From the NCBI GenBank assembly GCA_024640305.1, contig JAHEFG010000002.1, positions 97,972 to 161,971 of the forward strand: a stretch of DNA of 64,000 nucleotides. The letters run 5' to 3'. Numbering within the stretch: position 1 is the stretch's first letter; each line of letters opens with the position of its first letter. The position numbers and the translations under genes are program-made. A model generated the notes under the pieces. The model searched no databases. It had not been told where the DNA came from and saw only the letters and a program-made list of their open reading frames with translations. The DNA comes from Gammaproteobacteria bacterium (GTDB lineage: Bacteria; Pseudomonadota; Gammaproteobacteria; Steroidobacterales; Woeseiaceae). Positions 1 through 8,110 of this stretch are shown here, in pieces.

Positions 1-917
1 ATCGTGCCCGGTATGGGTTGATTGATCCACGACCTCAGCCGCGATCGCCAGGAATAGAATACCGGAACCTGGTTTTGCACTTCAGTGAGCACTTCGCGAA
101 CCCACGCATAACGGACTCGCGCTTCCATGGCCAGCGGTGGCTCGAAACCGAACAACTGCTCGCGAACCCGCTGCACCTCGGCTTCCGCATTTTCTCCGAG
201 ACAGTCGAGGACGTGCTTGTTTGCCCCGATCGGTCCGTCGATCAGCAGGCGCTCAATTTCGGCAGGTCGCAGGGGGACTGTCGCTGATACTGCGAGCTCT
301 CTTGCCGCCGATGACAACTCCGGCCAGGACTCGCTGGGTGCGGGCGCCGGCTGGCCAGGCAGTTCGACAAGTGCATTCCGCAGGTCGTTAATGCCCTTGC
401 CGGTCGTCGCGACAACTGGACAAATCCGCACGCCGCTGAGCCTCGCCGACAAGGCCTCGATGTCAATTTTTAACCCGCTGGCCTCAGCGGCGTCGGACAT
501 CGTCAGTGCGACAAGAACAGGTAACTCCAGCTCCAGCAGTTGCTGCACGAGGTACAAGCCCTGGTACAAATTGGTGGCATCGACAACGGCAAGTATGCCG
601 TCGGGCGGTTGCGTGCCTGCGATGCGGCCCAGCACAACGTCAACCGTAATATGTTCTTCCAGTGAATGGGCGCTGAGGCCGTGCGTACCAGGAAGATCAA
701 CCAATTCAATCTTCTGGTTGTCCGTTTTCAGCGTGCCGATGTGCCGCTCTACGGTGACGCCCGGATAGTTACCGATGCGTTGGCGCAAGCCGGTCAGACG
801 ATTAAAGAGCGTACTTTTGCCGGAATTCGGACTACCGACAACCGCTATGCTGGCGTCCGGCTGCCGGCTTACTGGGATGTCTTGCAGGAGTACGCGGGTT
901 TCGGTTTGCTTAGTCAC
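1..917 (-). CDS. feoB: Ferrous iron transport protein B, N-terminal part (runs off left edge)
   Basis: GTP-gated ferrous iron permease of the inner membrane. Only the first ~305 residues lie in the window; they cover the cytosolic G domain. Visible motifs are the P-loop GSPNSGKST (residues 28-36), the G2 stretch NYPGVTVER (50-58) and G3 DLPG (74-77). At the G4 position the expected NxxD reads TMSD (139-142), so the guanine-specificity Asn is replaced by Thr. The start is taken as GTG at 917, which overlaps the 3' end of feoA by 8 bases; no ATG occurs in frame nearby. The membrane half and any feoC lie outside the window. Family assignment is secure. Confidence 0.95.
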   Translation of the reverse strand, partial: MTKQTETRVLLQDIPVSRQPDASIAVVGSPNSGKSTLFNRLTGLRQRIGNYPGVTVERHIGTLKTDNQKIELVDLPGTHGLSAHSLEEHITVDVVLGRIAGTQPPDGILAVVDATNLYQGLYLVQQLLELELPVLVALTMSDAAEASGLKIDIEALSARLSGVRICPVVATTGKGINDLRNALVELPGQPAPAPSESWPELSSAARELAVSATVPLRPAEIERLLIDGPIGANKHVLDCLGENAEAEVQRVREQLFGFEPPLAMEARVRYAWVREVLTEVQNQVPVFYSWRSRLRSWINQPIPGT

Positions 918-1161
918 CAGACTCGAGAGACGACACGGTGAAGTGCCTGGCCTGCTCCTGACGGAGCGAAATGCCGCAGCCGAACAACCTGAATTCCATT
1001 GGATCGCCGCCCAGGGCCGCGCCTGCAAGTTCGACTTCGGCGCCCTCCACGAGCCCAAGCGTCATCAAGCGCTGAACCTGTGGATCACTTGGGTCGACGG
1101 CAGCGATAACAGCCTTTTGGCCGCGCTTGAGCGAAGAGAGAACCCTGCAGTTGTTGTCCAT
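910..1161 (-). CDS. feoA: Ferrous iron transport protein A
   Basis: Small cytosolic SH3-like protein of 83 residues that partners FeoB in Fe(II) uptake. The sequence shows the usual FeoA pattern: an N-terminal Leu-Lys-x-Gly-Gln segment, then LMTLGLVEGAEVEL and a C-terminal FRLFGCGISLRQEQA strand region. Length is typical of the family. It is the first gene of feoAB, overlaps feoB by 8 bases, and has a Fur-box promoter about 85 bases upstream, so repression by iron-loaded Fur is expected. Confidence 0.95.
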   Translation of the reverse strand: MDNNCRVLSSLKRGQKAVIAAVDPSDPQVQRLMTLGLVEGAEVELAGAALGGDPMEFRLFGCGISLRQEQARHFTVSSLESGD

Positions 1162-1243
1162 TTACCGTCTGTCCTGATCGCACCGGAATCGTCGATATTG
1201 AGCGAAAATCGGATTTTCTGGTGGTTTGCCTAACTTGGCGCAA

Positions 1244-1272
1244 ATGATAATGATTCGCATTACGATAAGCAA
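1244..1272 (-). promoter_or_regulatory. feoAB promoter with overlapping Fur box
   Basis: Read on the minus strand, TTGCTT (1272-1267) and TATCAT (1249-1244) are separated by 17 bases, a reasonable sigma-70 arrangement. Bases 1246-1264 on the plus strand match the 19-base Fur consensus at about 14 positions and cover most of the spacer and the -10. A repressor bound here would block the polymerase. Its position directly upstream of feoA makes iron repression the natural reading. Confidence 0.75.
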
Positions 1273-1318
1273 TAGGGGATTGTACGGATAGGCAAAAAGC
1301 GTGACGCCCGTCTCCTGA

Positions 1319-1954
1319 TTACAGTACCGGCCTGCCGATTTCGGCCGGTAATACCGCCTCAATTCGCTCCATTACATCAAGCCGATGAACGAGATCGTGG
1401 ATGTAATCCAGCTGATCCGTTTCCAGCACCAGCACATCGCTCATGGCGTAGGAGCCGATCCAGTCTTCGTACAGGCGATCCAACCGCTTGAGGTACGCCA
1501 GCGGTACATCCTGCTCCATTTTGCGGCCACGCAGGCGTATGCGCTGGCGCAGCGTGCGCATGGAGCAGCGCAGGTAGATCATCAGGTCTGGTGGCTGAAT
1601 CGCATCGAGAATCGCACCGTAGAATCCCTGGTAGGTTTGCCAGTCACGCTTGGATATTTTCCGCATCTGAAACAATGCCGTCGCGAAGATTTCGGCGTCC
1701 TCGAAAATGGTTCGATCCAGCGCCACAACTCCAGGCTGCCTGTCGAGTTCCTGATGCAGCCGAAACTTGTTACTGAGAAAGTACAGCTGCGACTGGAACG
1801 CCCAACCCTTCATATCCTTGTAGAAATCGGCCAGGTAGGGGTTTTCGTCATTGGGTTCATAGAAGGGCGTGACGCCATAGGTTCGTGACAGAAATTCGAC
1901 GAGCGTCGATTTTCCCGAACCCATATTCCCAGCAATTGCGATTGACCGTTTCAC
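1319..1954 (-). CDS. Deoxynucleoside kinase (deoxyadenosine/deoxyguanosine kinase family)
   Basis: A 211-residue P-loop kinase of the dNK family, which phosphorylates deoxynucleosides for salvage. It has the N-terminal P-loop GNMGSGKST (residues 9-17), the substrate-site motif FYEPNDENPYL, an ALDRTIFED segment equivalent to the DRS/ERD catalytic motif, and an Arg-rich lid (RQRIRLRGRKMEQ). Length fits bacterial dAK/dGK proteins. It is transcribed toward feoA and away from the purine salvage gene hpt, 43 bases off; the shared purine theme supports a purine deoxynucleoside substrate, but the exact one is inferred. Confidence 0.85.
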   Translation of the reverse strand: MKRSIAIAGNMGSGKSTLVEFLSRTYGVTPFYEPNDENPYLADFYKDMKGWAFQSQLYFLSNKFRLHQELDRQPGVVALDRTIFEDAEIFATALFQMRKISKRDWQTYQGFYGAILDAIQPPDLMIYLRCSMRTLRQRIRLRGRKMEQDVPLAYLKRLDRLYEDWIGSYAMSDVLVLETDQLDYIHDLVHRLDVMERIEAVLPAEIGRPVL

Positions 1955-1997
1955 GATTGTGCTACTTTACCGTATTCCAAGGTTCAGGATACCCAAC

Positions 1998-2531
1998 GTG
2001 AGCGACGCAGCACCGCCAGTATTGATTTCAGAATCCGAAATTGCCGCACGAGTCGAAGAACTTGCAAGACAGATTTCCGCCGATTATCAGGACAAGGGCG
2101 ACCTCGTTCTCATCGGCGTGTTGAAAGGCGCCTTCATTTTTCTTGCAGATTTATCCCGGCAGTTGACGATACCTCGCACAATCGAATTCATTGCTGTATC
2201 GAGCTATGAAAATAGCAGCGTGTCGAGTGGCGCTGTTCGACTTGTGATGGACGTCCGCGGCAATATCGAAGGACGTCATGTACTCATCGTCGAAGACATC
2301 GTCGACACGGGGCGAACGCTCGAATACCTGATCGGCATGCTTGAGTCCCATGGGCCAGCATCAATTCGAACCTGCGCCTTGCTGCACAAGCCTGGAAGCA
2401 CCGAGGTCGAGGTTGATATCAATTACGTAGGCTTTGGGATTGGTGGCGAATGGGTAGTTGGTTACGGTCTCGACTACGCCGAGCACAATCGTACCCTGCC
2501 CTATATCGGAAAAGTAAAACCCTCGGACTGA
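1998..2531 (+). CDS. hpt: Hypoxanthine phosphoribosyltransferase
   Basis: Purine salvage enzyme converting hypoxanthine (and usually guanine) plus PRPP to the nucleotide; 177 residues from the chosen start. The PRPP-binding loop VLIVEDIVDTGRTL and the upstream VGVLKGAFIF-type stretch (here IGVLKGAFIF) are diagnostic, and the C-terminal FGIGGEWVVGYGLDYAE segment is typical. GTG at 1998 is preferred because AGGA lies 8 bases upstream; an in-frame ATG at 1959 would add 13 residues unlike the family. It ends 8 bases from the convergent CDF gene. Confidence 0.95.
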   Translation: MSDAAPPVLISESEIAARVEELARQISADYQDKGDLVLIGVLKGAFIFLADLSRQLTIPRTIEFIAVSSYENSSVSSGAVRLVMDVRGNIEGRHVLIVEDIVDTGRTLEYLIGMLESHGPASIRTCALLHKPGSTEVEVDINYVGFGIGGEWVVGYGLDYAEHNRTLPYIGKVKPSD

Positions 2532-2539
2532 ATCCCCGG

Positions 2540-3430
2540 CTAGTGGTCTGCGCAGTCGTCGGTTTCAATCTCGATCGTCGAATGACCGACCCCGTAATCG
2601 TCCAGCATGATCTTCTTGATTTGCCGAATTATCGACGTGGGGTTGTCGAGTTCTCCGTTTACGCGAACGTGCATGGTCATCATCAGGTCCTGCGGCGTAA
2701 GACCCCAGACATGTACATGATGCACACCAGCTACTTGCGGCACCTGGGCGATAATACGTTCCTGCATAGCCGGTACATCGAGCCAATCCGGCGCACCCTC
2801 GAGCAGCACGTGGGCGCTGCGTCTGACAAGTGACCAGGCACTCTTCAGGATCAGCATAGCTACTGCAACGGATAAAATCGGATCGATTGGCATCCAGCCG
2901 CTATAAATAATAACGACGGCGGCAATAATTGCGGCAACCGAACCCAGCAGGTCACCGGCAACATGTAACGCCGCGCCACGGATATTCAGGTTTTCCTTGT
3001 CACCGCTATGCAGTACTGCGAAAGCGATGATGTTGACGACAAGCCCCGCCGATGCAACCACCAGCATCGTCTCTCCCATGACGTCCGATGGCGTGATGAA
3101 CCGTTGCACCGCCTCAAACAGAATCCAGCTAACGATAGCAAGAAGACTCAATCCGTTTACAAAGGCAGCAAGAATCTGGAACCTTTGATAACCATAGGTG
3201 AGTTTCTTGTCGCCAGGCCTCTTGCTGACACTGAAAGCAACCGCAGCAAGTCCAAGGGCGATTGTGTCGGACAACATATGACCGGCGTCGGCCAGCAACG
3301 CCAACGAACCAGACAGGATGCCGCCAATTACTTCGACGACCATGAAAGTGCCCGTCAGGACAAGCGCAATGACGACGCGGCGCATGTTACTGCTCGTCTG
3401 ATCGTGATGATGGCCGTGCGCGTGGCTCAT
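2540..3430 (-). CDS. Cation diffusion facilitator (probable zinc/cadmium exporter)
   Basis: Inner-membrane proton-coupled metal exporter of 296 residues with six predicted membrane segments. It has a His-rich N-terminus (HAHGHHHD) and the two HxxxD metal sites expected for Zn/Cd transporters: HMLSD in the second helix and HVAGD in the fifth. The C-terminal cytosolic domain carries HHVHVWGLTP, as in ZitB/CzcD proteins. It follows the M20 peptidase gene by 10 bases on the same strand, so the two are probably co-transcribed. Zinc is inferred from the site residues. Confidence 0.9.
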   Translation of the reverse strand: MSHAHGHHHDQTSSNMRRVVIALVLTGTFMVVEVIGGILSGSLALLADAGHMLSDTIALGLAAVAFSVSKRPGDKKLTYGYQRFQILAAFVNGLSLLAIVSWILFEAVQRFITPSDVMGETMLVVASAGLVVNIIAFAVLHSGDKENLNIRGAALHVAGDLLGSVAAIIAAVVIIYSGWMPIDPILSVAVAMLILKSAWSLVRRSAHVLLEGAPDWLDVPAMQERIIAQVPQVAGVHHVHVWGLTPQDLMMTMHVRVNGELDNPTSIIRQIKKIMLDDYGVGHSTIEIETDDCADH

Positions 3431-3440
3431 GTCGTCTGAC

Positions 3441-4757
3441 CTAGTTCTCGTTGCTATCGTTGTGAAGACGGTATATCAGTATTGCTGCTCGCTTGATAGC
3501 CAGGGGCAGCGATGTGAGGTCCAGCGATTCGTCAGGTGTGTGGCCTCCAGTACCGAGTGCCCCAAGACCCGCAAGGCTGTCAGCGTATGGTGCGACAAAC
3601 GATATATCTGCCGCACCGCGTCGCGCCGGGTCAAGCGCCGGCATCGGCCCCCGACCAAGTGCCTCGTTGACACCCGACATGGAAACCTGCAGCTGACGGT
3701 TGCCCTCCGTCGGCGGCATTGACGGATAGCGATCCCAGAAACGAATAGTCGCGCTGGTGTTTGGCAAACTGGCCGCAACTACTGCACGCATCTTCTCGCG
3801 TGTTCTTTCGAGTTGCTCCTCGGAGATTGTTCGGATTCCGCCATGAACGATGACCTTGCGCGGCACAACGTTTCTCTTGCCGAAAGTCGTGCCTCGGTTT
3901 TGCTGTGCGTCATACTCAACATCTGTGCCGCCCTGTATCGTCCCGGCGTTAAACGTCAAGTACTCTTCACCACGGACTTCATCGTAGAAACCATTGAGGA
4001 TACGTGCGGCTTCAAATATTGCACCGGCGCCAACCTTGTCGCTAAAAATAGCTGACGAGTGCGCCTGTTTGCCGGCCACTTCGAGTACCCAGCTACTGGA
4101 ACTGCGCCTGGCTATCGTGGCCCAGTCGGTACCATTGAATGTAACCGCAGACTCGAAGCCCAAAGCAACGTCCGCCCACTTGCCCGCCTCTATGAGATGT
4201 TCGCGAGAAATGGAAAGTGGTGTACCGGTTTTCTCCTCGTCGCCGCTATAGACGACAACGACAGGGATGTTTTTCAACGCGCCAATCTCATGCAGGGCCT
4301 TCAGTGCATAAACAATCGTAACGTTACCCGCTTTCATGTCGTCGACGCCCGGCCCGTACCCTGTATCGCCCTCGCGCCTGAACGACTGAAATTCATCATC
4401 AGACTCGAAGACAGTATCCAGGTGACCAATCAGAAGGATCTTTTTGCCGTGTCCGGATTTACGAGCGATCGCATGGCCTGCCCTGTTAACCTCGGGCGGC
4501 ATTTCTACCCACTCGGTCCCGAGACCGAGTTCATCGAGTTCACGCAACATCACGACTCCGACTTTACGGACGCCTTCGTGGTTGTTCGTGCCGCTGCCAA
4601 TATTGACGGTCTCTTCAAGCAACGCGATAGCATCTTCAGCATGGGAATCTATCCATTCGACCATGCGCTTCTCGTCAGCATTCAGTTCTGCGACAGCATT
4701 GAATGCAAATAACACCAGGAAAACTGCAGAGACAGATTTCAGCGTCCGGCTTTTCAT
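3441..4757 (-). CDS. Secreted M20 family metallopeptidase (carboxypeptidase G2-like)
   Basis: A 438-residue zinc exopeptidase with an N-terminal signal peptide (MKSRTLKSVSAVFLVLFAFNAVA), so it acts in the periplasm. Metal and catalytic motifs are all present: GHLDTVF, GPGVDDMKAG, GDEEKTG and, near the end, TGGHTPDES. The pattern resembles CPG2-type glutamate carboxypeptidases, but the substrate cannot be read from sequence. ATG at 4757 is chosen because GGGAGG sits 6 bases upstream; an earlier in-frame start lacks this. It is the first gene before the CDF exporter, and downstream of a probable structured leader. Confidence 0.9.
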   Translation of the reverse strand: MKSRTLKSVSAVFLVLFAFNAVAELNADEKRMVEWIDSHAEDAIALLEETVNIGSGTNNHEGVRKVGVVMLRELDELGLGTEWVEMPPEVNRAGHAIARKSGHGKKILLIGHLDTVFESDDEFQSFRREGDTGYGPGVDDMKAGNVTIVYALKALHEIGALKNIPVVVVYSGDEEKTGTPLSISREHLIEAGKWADVALGFESAVTFNGTDWATIARRSSSSWVLEVAGKQAHSSAIFSDKVGAGAIFEAARILNGFYDEVRGEEYLTFNAGTIQGGTDVEYDAQQNRGTTFGKRNVVPRKVIVHGGIRTISEEQLERTREKMRAVVAASLPNTSATIRFWDRYPSMPPTEGNRQLQVSMSGVNEALGRGPMPALDPARRGAADISFVAPYADSLAGLGALGTGGHTPDESLDLTSLPLAIKRAAILIYRLHNDSNEN

Positions 4758-4827
4758 GCGCGATCCTCCCTTTAAGCATGCCAGCAACGGCCGCCGTAGC
4801 GAGCAATATTACGAAGGTGTCAGGCAC

Positions 4828-4854
4828 AAAAAAAGCGGCTTCTTTCGAAGCCGC
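4828..4854 (-). terminator. Intrinsic terminator with GAAA tetraloop
   Basis: On the minus strand GCGGCTTC pairs with GAAGCCGC over 8 perfect base pairs, closed by a GAAA tetraloop and followed by seven T residues. It lies 70 bases upstream of the M20 start codon and downstream of no minus-strand gene, so it must end either a small RNA or a prematurely terminated leader. Confidence 0.85.
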
Positions 4855-4980
4855 CATTTTACCAACGCTAGCACGTCGATCTTGGCCCCCTGATTCCCCC
4901 GCCAAGCCGTACCTGAAGGTGTCCTGCAATTGTTCGCGTAGGCCACTTGTTGTTCAGAGGCTACGCTTGTTAGCCGGAAA
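4828..4980 (-). ncRNA. Candidate structured leader or small RNA ending in a terminator
   Basis: The 349 bases between the M20 gene and the MATE gene contain no convincing reading frame, but the minus strand shows consecutive foldable elements: a stem pairing 4936-4941 with 4961-4966, a 6-bp stem 4881-4886/4901-4906 enclosing a very G-rich 14-base loop, a short ACCT/AGGT hairpin at 4911-4920, and an intrinsic terminator. A perfect TTGACA lies at 5007-5002 (minus strand), although the matching -10 is poor. It matches no riboswitch class I know. It could be an attenuator leader of the M20-CDF operon or a free small RNA; the ends are approximate. Confidence 0.45.
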
Positions 4981-5052
4981 GGTCGCAGAAAAACCACCAC
5001 ATGTCAATTCATTAGGCCTTGAACTTGCAGCGCATGGTTGGTGTTTAACTAA

Positions 5053-5074
5053 AATGTTGCAGATATACAACATT
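5053..5074. promoter_or_regulatory. Inverted repeat upstream of the MATE gene
   Basis: AATGTTG (5053-5059) is repeated inverted as CAACATT (5068-5074) with an 8-base AT-rich spacer. It lies 33 bases before the MATE start codon, where an operator for a dimeric repressor would be expected. No regulator gene is adjacent, so the cognate protein is unknown. Confidence 0.5.
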
Positions 5075-5106
5075 CGGGTTGCGGCATCTTGTGCAATAGT
5101 TGCGGC

Positions 5107-6429
5107 ATGGATATCAGCCGTCGCAATCGAATTCTCGGCCTGGCTTTGCCGATCATCGGCGGCATGGTGTCGCAGAACCTGCTCAATATTGTTGATACGG
5201 CAATGGTGGGCTTTCTCGGCGATGCGGCGCTGGCAGCGGTTGGACTCGGCGGTTTTATCGTGTTCATGTGCCAGGCATTGATCCTCGGCATTTCGACCGG
5301 CGTGCAAAGCATCGCGGCGCGCCGCAAAGGCGAAGGAAAACTCGATAGAGCTGCCGCCGTCCTGAATACCGCCTTGCTACTGGTGCTGCTAATCGCACCG
5401 CTTCTGTCTGTCATCCTGATCCAGCTCGCAGAGCCGGTATATTCTTTCCTTAACTCCGACCCCGCTGTCATTCAACGCGGTGTCCCGTACATTGAATGGC
5501 GTCTCGGCGCGATCGTTTTCGTCGGCATGAATTTTGCGTTTCGTGGCTACTGGAATGCGCTTGACCTGTCGCGCGTGTACATGCAGACGCTGATCATCAT
5601 GCATGCCTGCAATATCATCCTGAACTACACGCTTATTTTCGGTCATTTCGGTGCACCGGCGCTTGGCGTGACCGGCGCTGGCATGGCTAGCGCTATTTCG
5701 ATGAGTATCGGCACACTGGTTTACATGTTTCTCGGATTTAGGCACGTAGCGAAAGGATGCTTCCTGCGTTGCATGGCCACACGCGCTGAAACATTGTCGC
5801 TGGTAAGAGTATCGATGCCCGCCGGTCTGCAGCAATTGTTCTTTGCCGCCGGCCTGGTCGCAATGTTCTGGATAATCGGCCGGATCGGCACACCGGAACT
5901 GGCTGCTGCCAATGTTCTGGTAACCGTCCTGCTGTTCGCGATACTGCCGGGCCTGGCGCTTGGCATAGCCTGCGCGACCCTGGTTGGACAAGCTCTGGGC
6001 AAACGTGAACCGGACGATGCCTATCAATGGGCATTCGACGTGTCAAAGCTCACCGTTATTCTGCTAAGCGCGCTGGCCTTGCCCATGTTGATAGTGCCGG
6101 ATCTCGTTTCGTCGATCTTTATTCACGAAGCCACAACCCGAGATCTGGCGCGCTGGCCGATGAGGCTTATGGGCTTGACCTTGCCTATCGAAGCCGTAGG
6201 ATTTGCATTCATGCACGGCATGCTGGGTGCCGGTGATGCACGACGCGTCATGCTCATCAGCATCGGAACCCAATGGCTGCTATTCCTGCCACTCGCGTAT
6301 GTCATCGGACCGGTGCTGGGTTTTGGGCTGATTGGTGTATGGGTTTGGCAAGGTGTTACGCGCGCGACGCAGTCCTGGCTTTTCCTCAGCATGTGGCGAG
6401 GCCGTGGGTGGCAAAAAATCGAAATCTGA
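5107..6429 (+). CDS. MATE family multidrug/toxin efflux pump
   Basis: Inner-membrane cation-coupled efflux protein of 440 residues with about twelve hydrophobic segments. The opening IIGGMVSQNLLNIVDTAMVG and the internal repeat around residue 235 (SMPAGLQQLFFAAGLVA) are the standard MATE half-repeat starts. ATG at 5107 is preferred; a TTG 18 bases upstream would add residues outside the family pattern. The next gene begins 19 bases after its stop, suggesting an operon with the amidohydrolase and glyoxalase II. Substrate unknown. Confidence 0.92.
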   Translation: MDISRRNRILGLALPIIGGMVSQNLLNIVDTAMVGFLGDAALAAVGLGGFIVFMCQALILGISTGVQSIAARRKGEGKLDRAAAVLNTALLLVLLIAPLLSVILIQLAEPVYSFLNSDPAVIQRGVPYIEWRLGAIVFVGMNFAFRGYWNALDLSRVYMQTLIIMHACNIILNYTLIFGHFGAPALGVTGAGMASAISMSIGTLVYMFLGFRHVAKGCFLRCMATRAETLSLVRVSMPAGLQQLFFAAGLVAMFWIIGRIGTPELAAANVLVTVLLFAILPGLALGIACATLVGQALGKREPDDAYQWAFDVSKLTVILLSALALPMLIVPDLVSSIFIHEATTRDLARWPMRLMGLTLPIEAVGFAFMHGMLGAGDARRVMLISIGTQWLLFLPLAYVIGPVLGFGLIGVWVWQGVTRATQSWLFLSMWRGRGWQKIEI

Positions 6430-6448
6430 CACAGCCTGGAGACAAATA

Positions 6449-8110
6449 ATTAATATCAAACCGTTTGTTGCAACGCTTTTGCTGCTTCTTTGCTGGCCGG
6501 CAGGCGCCGTGGAAACAGTATTCCACGGGTTCACTGGCCATACATCAACCGAGACTGGTATCCGCGAGTTTAGTGTTCTCGTCATTTCGGACAATGGCAA
6601 GGTCATTGCTACGGGTGATGCGGCGCTACTTGATGATTATCCGCATGCAAAACATATTAATATCGCGGGTCGGTACGTTTTGCCTGGCCTGATTGATGCG
6701 CATGGTCACGTTCAAAGCCTGGGATACCTCGCGATAAGTCTGGACCTCAACGGTACGCCGAGCGTCGACGATGCAGTCCGGCAAATTGCCGACTATGCCG
6801 CTGCTAACCGCTACTCCAAATGGATTCTCGGGCGCGGCTGGAACCAGGTGCTCTGGCCCGTCAAGGAATTTCCAAAATCGTCTGACATTGACGCAGTTGT
6901 GAAAGACAGGCCGGTCTGGTTACGGCGCATTGACGGCCATGCCGGCTGGGCAAACAGCAAGGCGATGCAGATAGCCGGGATTAATGACGACACACCCGAT
7001 CCTGTCGGGGGCAAGATTTTGCGCGACGCGAATGGCAAGGCAACCGGAATTCTTGTCGATAAAGCGATGAGCCTCATCGGATCCCATATTCCTGCGTCAG
7101 GCAAGGATGAAATCCGCGAGGCCTATCGCGAGGCGATGCGAAAGCTAGTTTCGCTGGGCATAACAGGCGTGCACGATGCCGGCATAAATACCCGGGAGGC
7201 GGAGGTGTACATGTCGATGGCCGATGATGGCGAACTCGACATTCGCATCTACGCGATGCTCAGCGATGCTGGCAGAAACCTCGACGATTTTGGCAAGCCG
7301 CTGACTGCTTACGGCGATGACAGGCTGGACATTGCCGCAGTCAAACTTTATTCGGACGGGGCATTGGGCAGTCGCGGGGCAGCGATGCTTGAGCCCTACT
7401 CCGACGATAGCGAAAACCGTGGTTTGCCGTTCTGGACTGCAGAAGAATTATCCGCGTTCACGAAAAAGGCCAATGACATGGGGTTTCAGGTCGGTATCCA
7501 TGCAATCGGCGATCTTGGTAATCGCATGTCGCTTGATGCATTCGAGAAGGCACAAGGCGGTCAACCTTCGGACCTGCGCAATCGAGTCGAACATGCACAG
7601 ATTATTTCACTCGACGACATTCCTCGGTTCGTCGAACTCGGTGTAATTGCATCAATGCAACCAACGCACGCGACGAGTGACATGAACATGGCCGAGGATC
7701 GGATCGGCCCGGACAGAATCAAGGGTGGTTATGCCTGGCGCAAGCTGCTCGACTCAGGCGCCGTACTCGCCAGCGGCTCCGATTTCCCGGTTGAACTGCC
7801 CAACCCGTTTTACGGCCTGTACGCGGCGGTGACCCGGCAGGATCGCAACGGCATGCCGGAAGGAGGCTGGTATATAGAAGAGGGTCTGACAAGAGCTGAG
7901 GCGCTGCATTCATTCACATTGGCAGCAGCCTATGCCGCTCACCAGGAAGATCGGTTGGGCAGCCTCGAGCCCGGCAAGTGGGCCGACTTCATCGTGGTCG
8001 ATCGCGACTACTTCACTGTTCCCAGCTCCGAGATCGATGATATTCAGGTACTTGAAACCTGGGTTGGCGGTAAACGCGTATTTGATGCCAATAACGGCGA
8101 GCAGCAATGA
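6449..8110 (+). CDS. Secreted amidohydrolase, YtcJ-like (Amidohydro_3)
   Basis: Metal-dependent hydrolase of about 553 residues with a TIM-barrel amidohydrolase fold: DAHGHVQSLG supplies the HxH pair, followed by HAIGD, EHAQ and the late ASGSDFPVE aspartate motif. An N-terminal hydrophobic stretch ending CWPAGAVET looks like a signal peptide. There is no ATG, GTG or TTG in a sensible place. GGAG at 6438-6441 is 7 bases before ATT at 6449, and starting there gives a clean signal peptide (MNIKPFVATLLLLLCWPAGA). The alternative is GTG at 6404, inside the MATE gene with poor ribosome-binding context. Substrate unknown. Confidence 0.85.
   Translation: MNIKPFVATLLLLLCWPAGAVETVFHGFTGHTSTETGIREFSVLVISDNGKVIATGDAALLDDYPHAKHINIAGRYVLPGLIDAHGHVQSLGYLAISLDLNGTPSVDDAVRQIADYAAANRYSKWILGRGWNQVLWPVKEFPKSSDIDAVVKDRPVWLRRIDGHAGWANSKAMQIAGINDDTPDPVGGKILRDANGKATGILVDKAMSLIGSHIPASGKDEIREAYREAMRKLVSLGITGVHDAGINTREAEVYMSMADDGELDIRIYAMLSDAGRNLDDFGKPLTAYGDDRLDIAAVKLYSDGALGSRGAAMLEPYSDDSENRGLPFWTAEELSAFTKKANDMGFQVGIHAIGDLGNRMSLDAFEKAQGGQPSDLRNRVEHAQIISLDDIPRFVELGVIASMQPTHATSDMNMAEDRIGPDRIKGGYAWRKLLDSGAVLASGSDFPVELPNPFYGLYAAVTRQDRNGMPEGGWYIEEGLTRAEALHSFTLAAAYAAHQEDRLGSLEPGKWADFIVVDRDYFTVPSSEIDDIQVLETWVGGKRVFDANNGEQQ

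Noticed and set aside
4828..5010. 6S RNA, tmRNA, SRP RNA or RNase P RNA in the M20-MATE gap
   Set aside because: None of the conserved core sequences of these RNAs is present on either strand.
5389..6027. A 212-residue minus-strand open frame in the MATE gene
   Set aside because: The plus strand has convincing membrane helices and family motifs; the other frame is a shadow.
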